Shown here piece by piece: positions 33,183-44,523 of a stretch of 64,000 nucleotides of DNA. Both the position numbers and the translations under genes were made by a program. The notes beneath the pieces are model-generated. The model did not search any database. It was not told the DNA's origin and worked only from the letters and a program-made list of their open reading frames with translations. Source of the stretch: Drosophila miranda (taxonomy: Eukaryota > Arthropoda > Insecta > Diptera > Drosophilidae). The stretch covers positions 32,299,522 to 32,363,521 of the forward strand of contig NW_022881603.1 of assembly GCF_003369915.1 (NCBI RefSeq), given 5' to 3'. Position 1 is the first letter of the stretch; each line of letters starts with the position of its first letter.

Positions 33183-34237
33183 CAAAATAGTACATCAGTT
33201 TTTTGGAGCATGTTCGGTAATTCTTGGATTCGAGTTCGAATTCCTTTGAGAAGGAACTCATGCACAATTGTATGCTCAGGCCTTATTGACGGTTCTAGAG
33301 AACAGGATAGTAAAGAATCAGGGAGAAGAATTTTAAAGGATGATATGTTGCGCTTATGTTTAAATGTAAATTTAGTCACAACTATATCTACAGGCGAAGT
33401 GTTAAGTTTAGCGGCAAGATGTTGTTTAACATCCTCCGTTGTAGCCTCAGGAATAAGACGAGAAACAAATATTGCTTTCCGAGGGACCACTGCTTTAAGT
33501 TGAAGTCCCGAGCGAGATCGAGATGGTGGAGCCACTCCTAAAAGAGATCTCGGTACAAGGGCAGAGGAATTGGCAGCAATGGCTGTAGCAGGAATTGGAG
33601 TAGGAATTGGAGCAGGAATTGGCAACACGTCGTCAGCAACCAGCACACCCGCACTAGGAGCACTCACCGCGTCAGAAGTGACGGCCACAGAAACTGCAGG
33701 GATGGGATTGATGCTGTTGGGGAGTTGGGTGCTCGAAGGAAGCACATTGCTCGGTGTAAAGAACTCCGGAGCCACCGTTGGCGGATTTACAGACAACGGC
33801 GTGGCATGACTACACGGAAATGCTTCCGATGGATGAAGGTGGGAGGCAGGCGTACCAATCGGATTAGGTTGCAAGAGATTGGTATCATTATGCGGAATTT
33901 TCCGTCCAGGCGATTCGCTCAAGAGTTTGAGCCCAAGAAACTGTGATTCTAGGGCAAGAAATTTCTCGTTGAGAGCCACAAATTGTTTCCGGACATCCAG
34001 AAACCCAGTTCGAGTCTGTCTCATAAATGTGCGCATTTCGGCCTCAATCTCCCGACAAGCCAGACATGACCAAGACAGGCCCATGCGTTTCGAGATCAGA
34101 TCATTCAGCCGGCCAAAATTTCCACCACCAGCACATTTTATGTGGGCAAAATTGTCGCACAGCCAGCAGCTAAGAAATGAATCACCAATGATAACACCAC
34201 CGAATTCAGATTTCTTTACACTACAAACGATTGCCAT
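33182..34237 (-). CDS. CR1-like LINE ORF1 protein with PHD-like zinc cluster
   Basis: I chose the start at MAIVCSVKKSEFGG (34237), since upstream in-frame residues to 34333 are hydrophobic and lie outside the zinc-binding module. A cysteine/histidine cluster (CWLCDNFAHIKC ... SWSCLACREIE) fits the PHD finger seen in CR1 ORF1 proteins. A possible coiled-coil follows (FLDVRKQFVALNEKFLALE), then a Pro/Ser/Ala-rich middle, and a C-terminal basic part. The product probably binds element RNA. The frame is open throughout and overlaps the ORF2 start by one base. Confidence 0.75.
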   Translation of the reverse strand: MAIVCSVKKSEFGGVIIGDSFLSCWLCDNFAHIKCAGGGNFGRLNDLISKRMGLSWSCLACREIEAEMRTFMRQTRTGFLDVRKQFVALNEKFLALESQFLGLKLLSESPGRKIPHNDTNLLQPNPIGTPASHLHPSEAFPCSHATPLSVNPPTVAPEFFTPSNVLPSSTQLPNSINPIPAVSVAVTSDAVSAPSAGVLVADDVLPIPAPIPTPIPATAIAANSSALVPRSLLGVAPPSRSRSGLQLKAVVPRKAIFVSRLIPEATTEDVKQHLAAKLNTSPVDIVVTKFTFKHKRNISSFKILLPDSLLSCSLEPSIRPEHTIVHEFLLKGIRTRIQELPNMLQKTDVLF

Positions 34238-34822
34238 TATTGACAGCAGTAGAATCACTGTGCACGAATAATAAGAGAACGGAGTGAGATCGCAGGTAAA
34301 GTAGGAGAGCAGAAAGCAGAGCGAGCCAGACAATCAGCTGCAGCGGCAATAATTCAAAGCAGATGATCCAACTAAGTGCAGAAAACGAGCAGTAAACTCA
34401 CCAAAGCAGAGACACAAAAGAAAAGTCCACAGAGAGGGAGAGTATAGGCAATCCAGAGAGAGTGAGAGCAACAATGCGAGCAGCCCGCTTATGCTCACGA
34501 GAGTGTGGGCGATGCAAGCGCTGATGCGCGAGAACAGTGCACACCGAAGAAGCGATAACGAATAGCAGACTGGGCAAAAAACAATAACAAATTGCCTGCA
34601 CGAGTCCGATGTGTTACGTTGCAATATTGAATTTATATTAAACACTTGTTTACAAACAAAACACTGGTGGTTAACACAAAGTAGAATCAAATTAAAGAGA
34701 TGCGATAATAAATCAAAACAAAGACACAACAATGTTGTATGATATTTAGGCAAAGGGCGGAGAATGCGGGAGCAAGAAAAAAAAACACAACCGGCTTAAG
34801 CAAGAGCTAGAAGCGAATGAAT

Positions 34823-35368
34823 GGGTTCTGAGATCCTTGAACTCATATTTTGCAATTGGCAAAACCGACCATGAAACCTGTGTGTTAGAGAGAGACAGAG
34901 CGGGAAAGAATGAAATTGTTTTCTTGATTCTGGCTATAATAATTATACGATCTGGTTCAGAATTTGCCCTCTAGAAGATATAGTCATCTTCTACGATTCT
35001 GCGTTTTTGGTTTTCTCGTATCGTCGAAATTGTGGATGCCACAGATTTTCGCCCTTTGTGGGGGCGGAAGTGGGCGGGGCAAAGTTTTGAAATTTTCTTG
35101 TAGCAGTGACATATCACAGAAGTCTGGATCCAAAACATCGTTGCTATAGCTCTTATAGTCTTTGTGCACTAGGTGCTGAAGGGGACGGACAGACGGACGG
35201 ACGGACAGACGGACAGACAGACATGGCTCAATCGACTTGGCTATTGATGCTGATCAAGAATATATATACTTTATGGGGTCGGAAACGATTCCTTCTGGAC
35301 GTTACACACATCCACTTTTACCACAAATCTAATATACCCCAATACTGATTTTGAGTATCGGGTATAAT
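34823..35368 (+). mobile_element. DINE-1-like helentron, right part
   Basis: This continues the DINE begun at 29763 after the LINE. It holds the (GGAC/AGAC)n tract (35180-35222) and finishes at GAGTATCGGGTATAA. Confidence 0.87.
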
Positions 35369-37622
35369 AATGCCATAAATTGGATAAACAATCCAAGCAC
35401 AGTTTGCCAAAAAACAGACTTTATGGACAAGCAATTAAGTTTAGTGTTTACTCTGCTCTCCTCCTCCCACGCAGCTAGAGGGTCTCTCGAAGGGAAGGGT
35501 ATGGTAAAATATCATGTGAGAATGTTATTGCAGTGTAAGAAAGTACGTATATAGTATAAATTATTGACAGACGATCGGAGAAACGCGGCTGATCCTGTGC
35601 AGCTGGACATATACATATTCAGTTTATCGCGTTAAAAACTTTACATTAATCACGTCTGTCCCCCTTCTACTTACTCTTTCCGAAGTGTTGTCATTTGCTG
35701 ATTTCACTTTTGCAGCTGCACCAACACAAAGAACTTTAGTAGAGGATTCGGTGTGCAACTCAGAGCCAATTTTGTTGGGCAATTTCCTAGGCTCCAGCTC
35801 TCTCAGTCTCCAAATTCCAGATGTTCCCACAGACAGAAAGAAGAACAGGGCTGAAAGGTTTATAAATATAAATTCACTCAAAGAAAAAATGAGAAGTCGA
35901 AACAGTTTTCGAATCGCGAATGAAGATAATCTCATTATTATTTTTCTTTTAAAACTAGTAATAATGTCGTTGGACTCCCTTTCCTTTGTGACACACTTTA
36001 TTCTCAAATTCCAGAGTGATACGAGTACTTTTTTTTTTACCAGTGTTATAGTATATACATATGTGAGCTCCAAGAGAAGGGGGAATAAAATTCCACTCCA
36101 GACTCCGTATACTCTGTGATTTCGACTGGTTTCCGTAGATGAAGCAAATGTTTAAGAGTTTAAGGGCAATTTGTGTTTTCCGAACCTTTTCGCAATAAGT
36201 ATAGATTACCTTGACTACATCAATATTTCTGAAAGTAGTGCTCTTAATTGCTAGGGTCAGATGCGACTGAGAGAGGAGTTGCTCACTTTTGAAATCGTTT
36301 GCTGTTAAGTTTTCTGTTAATTATTGTGATATTACGCCATTCTGTCAACCGATGTCTTAGTAAGACTTTGGGTCGAGCATCAGCTTGGACAAACAATGAA
36401 GTTGTTTGTCAATTGCTTGGGCAAATACTCGTACGCAGGTGGAAAAACAAATACCAGAATGGGGAAAAAGGGCCAATTAAGGAAGGTGATTGTGCGATTC
36501 TGTTTATCTTATCAACGACAAATTTTGACCCCATGGGCGTCATTTACAATCCTCAATTTGTTTGCATACTAAAGCAACATTAGCCGAAGAGCTACCTACA
36601 AAAGAGAAGACGATGTTTCCTGATTCCCAATTCGTAGGCTATTGATAAACAATCAGTGGGGAATATTCAAATTAGCCAGGTCTCATGTGTGATTAGCCGA
36701 TTTCTCACACATTTCAAGCATCAAAGCAGACAGCAGACAGAACGGAACAGAACAGAACAGAACACAACAGAGCGGAGAAGACGTTGAGCTGACGGCTGGA
36801 GGGATCAGATCCCACAGAAGAAGCCGCCTTGAAATTTACGAAAAGAGCCGCCTATAAATCGCAAGATTTCAGCACTGCCCAGGGCTTTATCTAAAGCTCC
36901 ATTCGGAACAGTATTCAAAGCATAAAGCGTAACCAATTGATTGCTAATTGATATTGATGTGTCGATTATTTTATGATTTTTCTTTATGATCGTTAAATTT
37001 TGATATACCAAAAAGCGAGCGAGATCGAACACCAAACTTGATTCAAATTTGTAGATCACTTTGAACAATCAAGCCACTCCCTGAGTACTTCTCAGGCCTT
37101 GTCTTACCTTGTCTTCAGTTGGATTGTTATAATTTAATAACTACACGGGAGGGCAAATTAAGTCTGTAGTACCACAAAAACCACTTAAAGACGCTTTCTT
37201 TAATTGCCCCCAAAACGAAGATTTGGTTTTTATTTTTCGAGAAACCTGTGGGGTAGCTTTCGGCTGCGGATGTGGCTGTGACTGTGGCTCTGACTGTGGC
37301 TCTGCCTCCAGCTGCTGGCCAGCTCCATGGACAGACAGTCATCTGTGTGAAAATCATCGTAGCATGAAGCTTTGTCAAATACCGTTTGTTGCGGGGGTCG
37401 GTCCACTCTCATGCTTTTGTTTCGGCCATTTCAAGGTCTGTTGGGTCAGACCTCCCTCCATTGACCAGAGCAGAGCTCTAACAATGCGGGTTCTGGCATC
37501 ATTTTCATAGAAACGGCATTAGAAGTTACTCATACGCAGCGTGGGTTGGATAAGATTAACGAAAGCCCACATAGACATAGCTCATCCTCCCCATTCTCAC
37601 TTGACTCTTTGCAGACAGCAGA
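35369..37622. other. Upstream region of painless, no certain gene
   Basis: Mostly single-copy DNA. Open frames of 144-149 codons overlap on both strands near 35624-36119 but show no domain or convincing splice structure. A (AGAACGGAAC)-like run lies near 36738-36775 and a TGTGGCTGTGACTGTGGCTC run near 37268-37305. The sequence TTGACTCTTTGCAG ending at 37614 is a likely 3' splice site for a 5'UTR intron of painless. Confidence 0.45.
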
Positions 37623-39822
37623 ATGAGCTCTAACAACTGCGGTTTCATCGATCCGCAGGGCCAGTTGAGCGCAGCCCTCGCTAATCGGGACATACGGGAA
37701 TTCCACACTGCCCTGGACAGCGGTGCCCAGGCCAATCGCCAGGACAATCGAATGCCTCTCAGGTGGGCTCCTGCATTCAGCTGCTGCTCGAGTACGGAGC
37801 CTCTCCGAATTTGGTGGATCAGGGCGAGTTCACGCCCCTCCACCATGTGCTGAAGAATAGAAAGATTGAGGCAGGCACTAAGCTGGAGCTGATCCGACTT
37901 TTCCTAAAACAACCACAGTTGGACATTGACAGCTATCGAAACGGGCAGGTACGCCAGATGCTGAGGGATCAGTATCCGGAACTGCCGTTGCCGGAGCTGC
38001 GCGAGGCCGGAGCAGAGATCGACTGCGAGCGACTCCTCCGCACGCTGCGGGACGGAGACGAGAACCAGTTCGAGCAACAGTTCGCGGAGTACCACCAGAA
38101 CGTCAGCGGAAACGCAGACAACCAATGCAATGCCAACCAGGAGGAGTATCAGTCCCTGCTGGCGGAGAGTATCAAGCGGGGCAAGCAGCGAGCCTTTGAG
38201 GCCATCCTCGAGACGGGCATCAACATTAATCCTTCAAAATTGAGCGACATCAGCCCCGTGGAGTTGGCCGTAATCTGGGGCAACCACAGGGCGCTAGAGA
38301 AGCTGTTGAAGCATCCGCAGCTGAGGCTGACATCGCATTCCAAGCTGCTGATCGCGGTTATCAGTCGCCTGGGTGAGCAGCCGCTGGACGACTTCTGTGA
38401 CCACCAGCGCTGCTTTCAGCTGCTGCTCGAGAGCGATCGTGTCGACATCAATGAGGCGGACAAGGCTGGCCTGGTGCCACTCTCCTATGCGGTCAAGTAT
38501 CGCAACACAAAGGTGGCACAGGAGCTTCTACGGCAGGGAGCGTACATCGGGGCGAGAAGCGCGTTCGGAGATCTTCCCATACAGGAGATGGACCCGAAAG
38601 TGCTGGAGGAGCACTTCGATTCCTGCATCACCACCAACGGGGAGAAGCCCGGTGACCAGAGTTTCGAGATCATCATCAACTACAAGAATCTGATGAGACG
38701 CCAGCGAGAGCCCGGGCAGTCGGACAAGCGGAGCATTGGCCATCCTCACCAATTGGAGGACGAGATGACTCCAATGGCATACATCGCCGATTCCAAGGAG
38801 CTGCGTTACCTGCTGCAGCACCCGCTAATCTCGACTTTCCTCTTCCTCAATTGGCACCGCCTCTCGGTGATCTTCTATCTGAACTTTCTACTTTACTCTC
38901 TCTTCACTGCCTCCATTATCACGCATACGCTCCTTAAGTTCCACGAAATCGACCACACGGGCCTGACTGCCCTCTTCGGCCAGTTCTCTTGGATAGGGAT
39001 TGTGTATCTCATGATCCGAGAGGTCATACAGCTTGCCATGTCGCCGCTGCTGTACTTCAGGTCCATCACGAACCTGATGGAGGTGGCTCTCATTGTCTTG
39101 TCGATCCTAACCTGCATGGAAGCCAGCTACGACAGGGAGACGCAGCGCATACTGGCCGTCTTCACCATTCTGCTGGTGTTCGTGGAGTTCTGCCTGCTGG
39201 TTGGCTCCCTGCCAGTACTCTCAATTTCGACGCACATGCTCATGCTGCGCGCCGTCTCCAGCAGCTTCATCAAGAGCTTTGCTCTCTACTCGATCTTTGT
39301 GCTTACGTTTAGTCTGTGCTTCTACATACTGTTTGGCAAGCCCCAGGTGGATTCCTCCTCTCCGAAGGACAGCACGCCAGAGCCAGCAAAGGAGGGAGAA
39401 GATGATGGTCACTTCAACACATTCTCCGTGCCCATCGAGGCGCTCATCAAGACGATTGTGATGCTCACAGGAAAATTTTATGCCGGTGACATAAAGTTTG
39501 ACAGCGTCTACACTTACCTGATCTTCCTGCTCTTTGCGTTCTTCATGACCATTGTGCTGTTCAATCTCCTGAATGGTCTGGCTGTCAGCGATACTCAGGA
39601 GGTTCTTTATTTCCTTTTCTACCTCGGCTTTATCCAACTGTTTTCTCCCCTCTTTTCCCACAGGCCATCAAGGCCCAGGCGGAACTGAACGGCGCCATTG
39701 TCCGCACCAATCTGCTGACCCGCTACGAGCAAGTTCTCACTGGCCGAGATGGACACGCTCAGACCTCATCGTCCCCAGTTGAACAAAGGCAGTCGGTTCG
39801 CTCGAGGAAGACCATGAACTAG
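37623..39822 (+). pseudogene. pain: painless, TRPA-type cation channel, N-terminal deletion and frameshift
   Basis: The start MSSNNCGFIDPQGQLSAAL matches painless. After about 46 codons (QDNRMPL, near 37760) the frame changes and the protein resumes at SCIQLLLEYGASPN in the +2 frame, reading on to 39601. Compared with the known protein, roughly 75-80 residues of the first ankyrin region are missing; the deletion is not a multiple of three. The rest is intact: further ankyrin repeats, six membrane spans (about 38820-39590), pore region (IVMLTGKFYAGDIKF), and a 62-nt intron (39602-39663) joining to AIKAQAELNGA, ending SRKTMN. Painless senses noxious heat and mechanical stimuli in sensory neurons. 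With the frameshift a normal start would give a truncated peptide; a downstream start at 37763 could make a channel without the N-terminus. Confidence 0.88.
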
Positions 39823-41088
39823 TCACCGGTTCAATCGTAATTTTCTTCATGCTTTTCTTGAGTCTCACGCCCTCGTGGCTTTTCCCAGACTTGGGGCCCC
39901 ACTAGGCAGAAAAGCGAAAGGAGAGAAAATCTTCACTGATGAATCGCCTGATCGGATCGGATGGGCTGTTATATACTCACAACACATACTCATTGGCCGC
40001 ACTTGCGAATCGCTGGGCTGTGAACAAGCTTGAATTGAAAGAGTGTCGGCACTTCGGTGTGCCAAAGATATGTATCTTGAATCCCCTTGAATCAGCTCGT
40101 GTTGATTTTTCTGCCGTGCATTGCACTTTTGAGCTCAGGTCCTAAACGAGAGTCACACACCACACACATGCACATTATTATCATTATCATCATCATTATG
40201 ATAATGACTGTGAGCGAACGAATGCTGATGAAGCCTCATTGTCAATGTCGAAAGTTATGGGATTGGTTAAGGAAACCCAAGGAGGGATATGAAAAGTATT
40301 GCGTTCTGCTCTGGCATATGATCCCAGCTTTAATATTAGATGGATTCCCCTCCCAAGCAACGATGCGACAATCAACGGACATTGATTAACAACTGTATGT
40401 ACATATGCATCTACAGTGGGTACACAGCAAGGCAGGCGCGATTAGATACAGGCCAGCGCCGAGCAGCGTAGACACCCAGTACCCTGCCACCCTCCGAGGG
40501 AAACAGAGAGCGATGAAGGGGGATCTGTGTGTGCGTATCCAATGAATTAATATTTCATTCTAGAACGCAGTTGTCTGCGTTAGTTGGGCACACACACACA
40601 TAGTACATATAGGCTGGCAGCGTTCCCATTCAATCTACTCGACGGCTGATGCACGCCAGTAGCCCCGCTGGAAACTTCCGCAGATTCTGGAACGCAGAGG
40701 ATGCGGGCTATCGGCGACAGGGGAATACTACTAAGCAGAAAGAGAAGGCGAGTTCATATTATTGCCAATTTAATGCAAGAAAAATAAAGAGTGGAGTGGG
40801 CGATGCCAAAGGCAGAAGAAAGAAAGGCCGTAAACCAAAAGAAGAAGGCCTGTCTCGCTCTCTCGTGGGAATTGACTTTGAATTTCGAATATTTCGGTAT
40901 CTATTTTCATTGCGGCCAAAAACGGAGAGACGATTCCGTGTATTGCGATGCCAGCATCAACGAAAATAGATGCCCAAATGGAAGTGCAAACATCTGAGGG
41001 GAGGGGTGGAGTGTCGGGCGTGTGGCCGTGTGTCTTCTGTCAGTGTGTGATTGGATACTGCTTGCTGCTTTCTGCTCGATGGCTGCCC
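39823..41088. other. Intergenic DNA downstream of painless
   Basis: No gene is supported. It contains an ATTATTATCATTATCATC run (40168-40205), CA-rich repeats (40155-40165, 40588-40602) and a TGTATGTACATATG motif (40395). Short frames here show no domain. Confidence 0.5.
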
Positions 41089-42131
41089 CTAGAGCACGAG
41101 GTGCAGGCGTATCTGGAACACCAGCTGCTCGACGGTCTTCTTCAGGAGCGCCGCCAGGGACAGGATGAATCCCAGGAGGCTGAGAGAGAACAGCCAGGGC
41201 GTGGTCATGAGCACGGCAAAGAAGACGAGCGTCTCGTCGCCCCGGGCATTGGCCATGCGCCACAGCAACTGGCGCTGGATGGTGCGCAGCTTGAACTTGC
41301 TGTTCCACAATCGGTGGCGCTTCGAGCCGACGGTTTCGTTGAAGCCCACGGTCTTCTCGACCAGCCAGAACACCGCGCAGCACAGCAGTTGCAGCACCAG
41401 CAGCACGACCTTGACCACAGCGGTCTCCAAGATGGTACAAGGCCACCATGCGCTGACGGTGCTCCGGCTGCATTGTGGAGAGCACGACTGCGCCGAGGGA
41501 CTCCAGCGGGGAGACCCTGGGGAAGGGCCGTCGGAGAGCTCCTTCCACTCCGAGTCCGACTCGGTGCGCTCTATCGAGCTGAACTCGCTCTGGCTCTGAC
41601 AGGTCTGGCTCTGACAGGAGCACGACTCCTCCTCTTGGTCCTCCTCGGTGGGCATCGAGTAGTCGACCTCGTAGCGGCAGTCGGAGTACTCTTCGTGGGG
41701 GTCGTCGTAGTAGTCTCCGCGGCTGTCCGGAGAAGCGCCGCCTGTCCAGAGGGAGCTCAACACGGGCGGTGGTCCCATCGAAGCCATCTGTGGCACAGCA
41801 TTGAATCTGCAGGGGAGCCGGGGGTAAGTTATGTCCTGGGGGGATGGGGAGTCTGGGCTGCTGCCGCTCACCCATCTGAATCCCCCATCGGAGGGATGGT
41901 GGGGGGTGAGCGTGACCTATTGGACCCATTGGGCGGGACAGCAGAGGACTGGTGTGGATTTGGCCTAGGAAGGGCATCGCATTGAGTCCATTCTTGTCGG
42001 CGGAACCTTCGGGGGGACCTGCAGCCCCGGCTGCTGCTGCTGCTGGTCGGTAAAGACGAAGAATCCATGGATCCGAAAATACCCCGCGAGCGGGTGAATG
42101 GGGAACGTGGATTGTTAATAGTTGGATTCAT
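41089..42131 (-). CDS. Unrecognised membrane protein, two exons
   Basis: Exon 1 (42131-41872) starts MNPTINNPRSPFTRSRGIF and ends at GTGAGC. Exon 2 (41806-41089) follows a CCCCTGCAG acceptor, and the frame joins as MGDSDG/FNAVPQMASMG. The total is 325 residues with no stop. The first 190 or so are Ser/Pro-rich with an acidic tyrosine-rich stretch (DYYDDPHEEYSDCRY) and a cysteine cluster (ESCSCQSQTCQSQ). Two hydrophobic segments near the C-terminus (VVKVVLLVLQLLCCAVFWLV and FFAVLMTTPWLFSLSLLGFI) are separated by a basic loop, suggesting a two-span membrane protein. I do not recognise the family. It is the only host gene in the window that looks fully intact. A position next to painless would be expected if local gene order is kept. 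Confidence 0.75.
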
Positions 42132-42945
42132 CTTATTCCAGCACCTGTGAGGAAATATTCGTTCATGGGCTTTGTTTTGTATTTGTATTTTTATTTACTT
42201 TATGTTCCCTGTGCTTTCGATATTTGCTGCCGTTCTCTGTGTTGTGCCGCTCTCTCCAGATATTCGTACTGAATGATTTCCAGAGCCAGTTCTGAACGGC
42301 TCCAAGTGATAGTTCAGGGCCCACTTCGATGTTGTGTTTCGAATCACAGGTCAGGTGACGTACTTTCCCTGGGCAGAGCTGCGACTTGCAATAGTTGATC
42401 GGCTTTGTTGGTTTGGGATAGGACTTGCGATTAATACCATGCCACCATACTCCTTGGTGTGGCCGAAATGTTGGCTACCATTCTGGGATTAAGGAGTTAA
42501 GGGTTAAGGGTTAAGGAGAGTGGTGGAGGGGGGGGGGGGGGTATATTTTTGCTTGGCTTTACATCTTCCTTAATCTGCTGTTTTGTTTCACAGCCAACCT
42601 GTCATTTGTACATTGAATTGCTGCTTCCAAGAGGCCGCCAGCCGGCAAGTGTCATTGCAGTCCCTCCAGTCGACTCCACTCCAGTCCAGTTTTTTCCCAA
42701 ACTGTGCGACGTGAATAACTTTGATGATTTCTTGGCCCAAAGGCGCCCACACAATATAAATACTCCTCCCTTTTTTGTCAATAAGTTTATTTTCAGTCGT
42801 TACATTTACGAATAACAGGCGAGTTTTTCTACTCAAATCAAATATTAAAATTAAAAAACGAAACAGTTATTGGTTGATGTCCTTCAGCTTCTCTGGTTCA
42901 GTCTACTCAAGCCAAATCAAATATTAAAATGAAAAAACGAAACAG
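42132..42945. other. Upstream DNA with poly-G tract and a 68-bp duplication
   Basis: This is probably the promoter side of the membrane protein gene. A run of 14 G lies at 42528-42541. At its right edge, a stretch of about 68 bp containing GAAACAGTTATTGGTTGATG is tandemly duplicated (about 42834-42975), copying the last codons of the minus-strand gene that follows. Frames of 82-88 codons near 42549-42836 show nothing recognisable. Confidence 0.5.
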
Positions 42946-44064
42946 TTATTGGTTGATGTCCTTCAGCTTCTCTGCATCTGTCTTGGCGGCCCACAAGCGG
43001 CACCCAATTTTTTTATAGTCATCGCTGCACATGACTATCGCCCTCAAATACTCGGCCGGCACCCCAGTTTCCACTGATAGTCTTAACACGGTCACTTTTT
43101 TTTTCCTTAAAAACGGCAGCAATTTTTTACATTGTCTTCGAATTCCTTGAAACCATACCTCTTATTGCTGTGTAATGTTGGTTCATTACGTGGTTTCCCA
43201 AGGTGCTCAACCTTCCAATCATTTTGCCGCATAGTTTGAACTTGCAGCCATGCACGGGGGCGAAGCCTTAGGGGAAATCGGTGTTTTCAAATTGTCCTTT
43301 CCACTTTCAGTACTAACTTTCAGAAGTTATTATATGTATTTTTTAAAAATTTTACTTATTTACTTACTTAAGTCCGGATCCTCCCGAACCTCCTGCTCCT
43401 GCTTCTCCTCCACGTGGTGCACTGGCTCAGACGAATCATATATTTCATCAGAAATAGTACACTCCATATCATTGACTGTATAACCAGAAATATTGTGAAT
43501 ATTGTCAGAAATGTTGTCAATATTCTCCTCAATATCGTTGTGTTGTGGCCGACTCCTCCGTATGACCGTGCATATTGTTGTCAATATCCTCAATATCCTG
43601 AGTTGTGGCCGACTCCTCCGTATCACCGTGCATATTGTCACCTCAATATCCTGAGTTGTGGCCGACTCCTCCGTATCACCGTTCATATTGTTGTCAATAT
43701 CCTCAATATCCTGAGATATCATCAGAACAGAAATATTCTGCACCGGAGTAACAGGCTCAGCATACTTCGCGTGCGTCGTCCCCGCTGAATGGAATACATT
43801 ATTAGAAGAATATAATATAATTGTAACTAATTTACTTACCCTTACGTTGATGGTCCAGAAAAAAAAGTACAAATTAATCACTCCTGCTGCACTTATGTCG
43901 CAAGCTTGGGCTCCACCGAACGACAACGTCATGTTGGCAATTTCCTGTGCTTTCGGGCTTTGCACTTTCCGGCCTTGCAGATGGTCCCAGCATATCCCGC
44001 ATAATACATTAACAAGGGCACTGTCCACCCCGTCAATTCTTACACCTCCCAAATTAATGTACAT
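42946..44064 (-). pseudogene. Unrecognised gene, probably broken, next to element X
   Basis: A minus-strand frame begins MYINLGGVRIDGVDSALVNV at 44064. A plausible intron (donor GTAAGT near 43842, acceptor CATTCAG near 43790) interrupts it but leaves the wrong phase. The next part (43788-43360) is Asp/Asn-rich with ~60-bp tandem repeats (IEDIDNN, TTQDIE, GDTEESATT). Further on, a protein-like tail runs ETGVPAEYLRAIVMCSDDYK to KLKDINQ with a stop at 42948-42946, reached only by a frame change in an A-run near 43100. I cannot name it. Together the parts look like one decayed gene; they might also belong to element X or another transposon. Confidence 0.4.
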
Positions 44065-44523
44065 CTTTGTCTTATTTTGTGTTCTTTATTTATGTTTTAA
44101 ATAACGGGGCATGTATGGTTTTGGTATTTACTCATCGATAGTATTATAAGAAATACCAATGTACTCGATATGCCAACACACATTTATTCGAATACGACGA
44201 TCAAGAAGGAAGAACGTTTACAGATATTTTGTTGCTATTCGATACGGACCGATAAATATCACATAATTCCGCGTCTAGTTTCCTGATTTCAACATGTATA
44301 AAAATAAAAATAAAATAATTGTAAGGCAACATATATTAACCCTAACCGATCGAGATATTATACTGCAATTAGTTTTATGCGATATTATACTGCGATATGA
44401 TACTGCGATAGGTTTTATGCGATATTATACTGCGATAAGTCTGAGGCGATTTATTCGACGATCGACAAAAATAGAGAAAAGAGTGAAATAAGTTAATAAG
44501 AGTAACCCAAGAACCGCGCCAAG

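Larger units (their letters stand above)
30283..34822 (-). mobile_element. CR1-like non-LTR retrotransposon (LINE), nearly full length
   Basis: This 4.5-kb minus-strand element has a 5' region (34822-34334), ORF1, ORF2, and a 3' end in an (AAAT)n-type tail at 30283-30302. ORF1 with a PHD-like zinc cluster and ORF2 with endonuclease plus RT of the 'FSKAFDSVNH / TSGVPQGSHLGPLLF' type point to the CR1 clade (as in Drosophila DMCR1A). It lies inside a DINE, so it is younger than that DINE. No target-site duplication could be fixed. Confidence 0.85.

Noticed and set aside
35624-36119. Overlapping 149- and 144-codon frames upstream of painless
   Set aside because: Opposite strands are open over the same stretch, with no domain, no convincing splice sites and composition like the flanking noncoding DNA.
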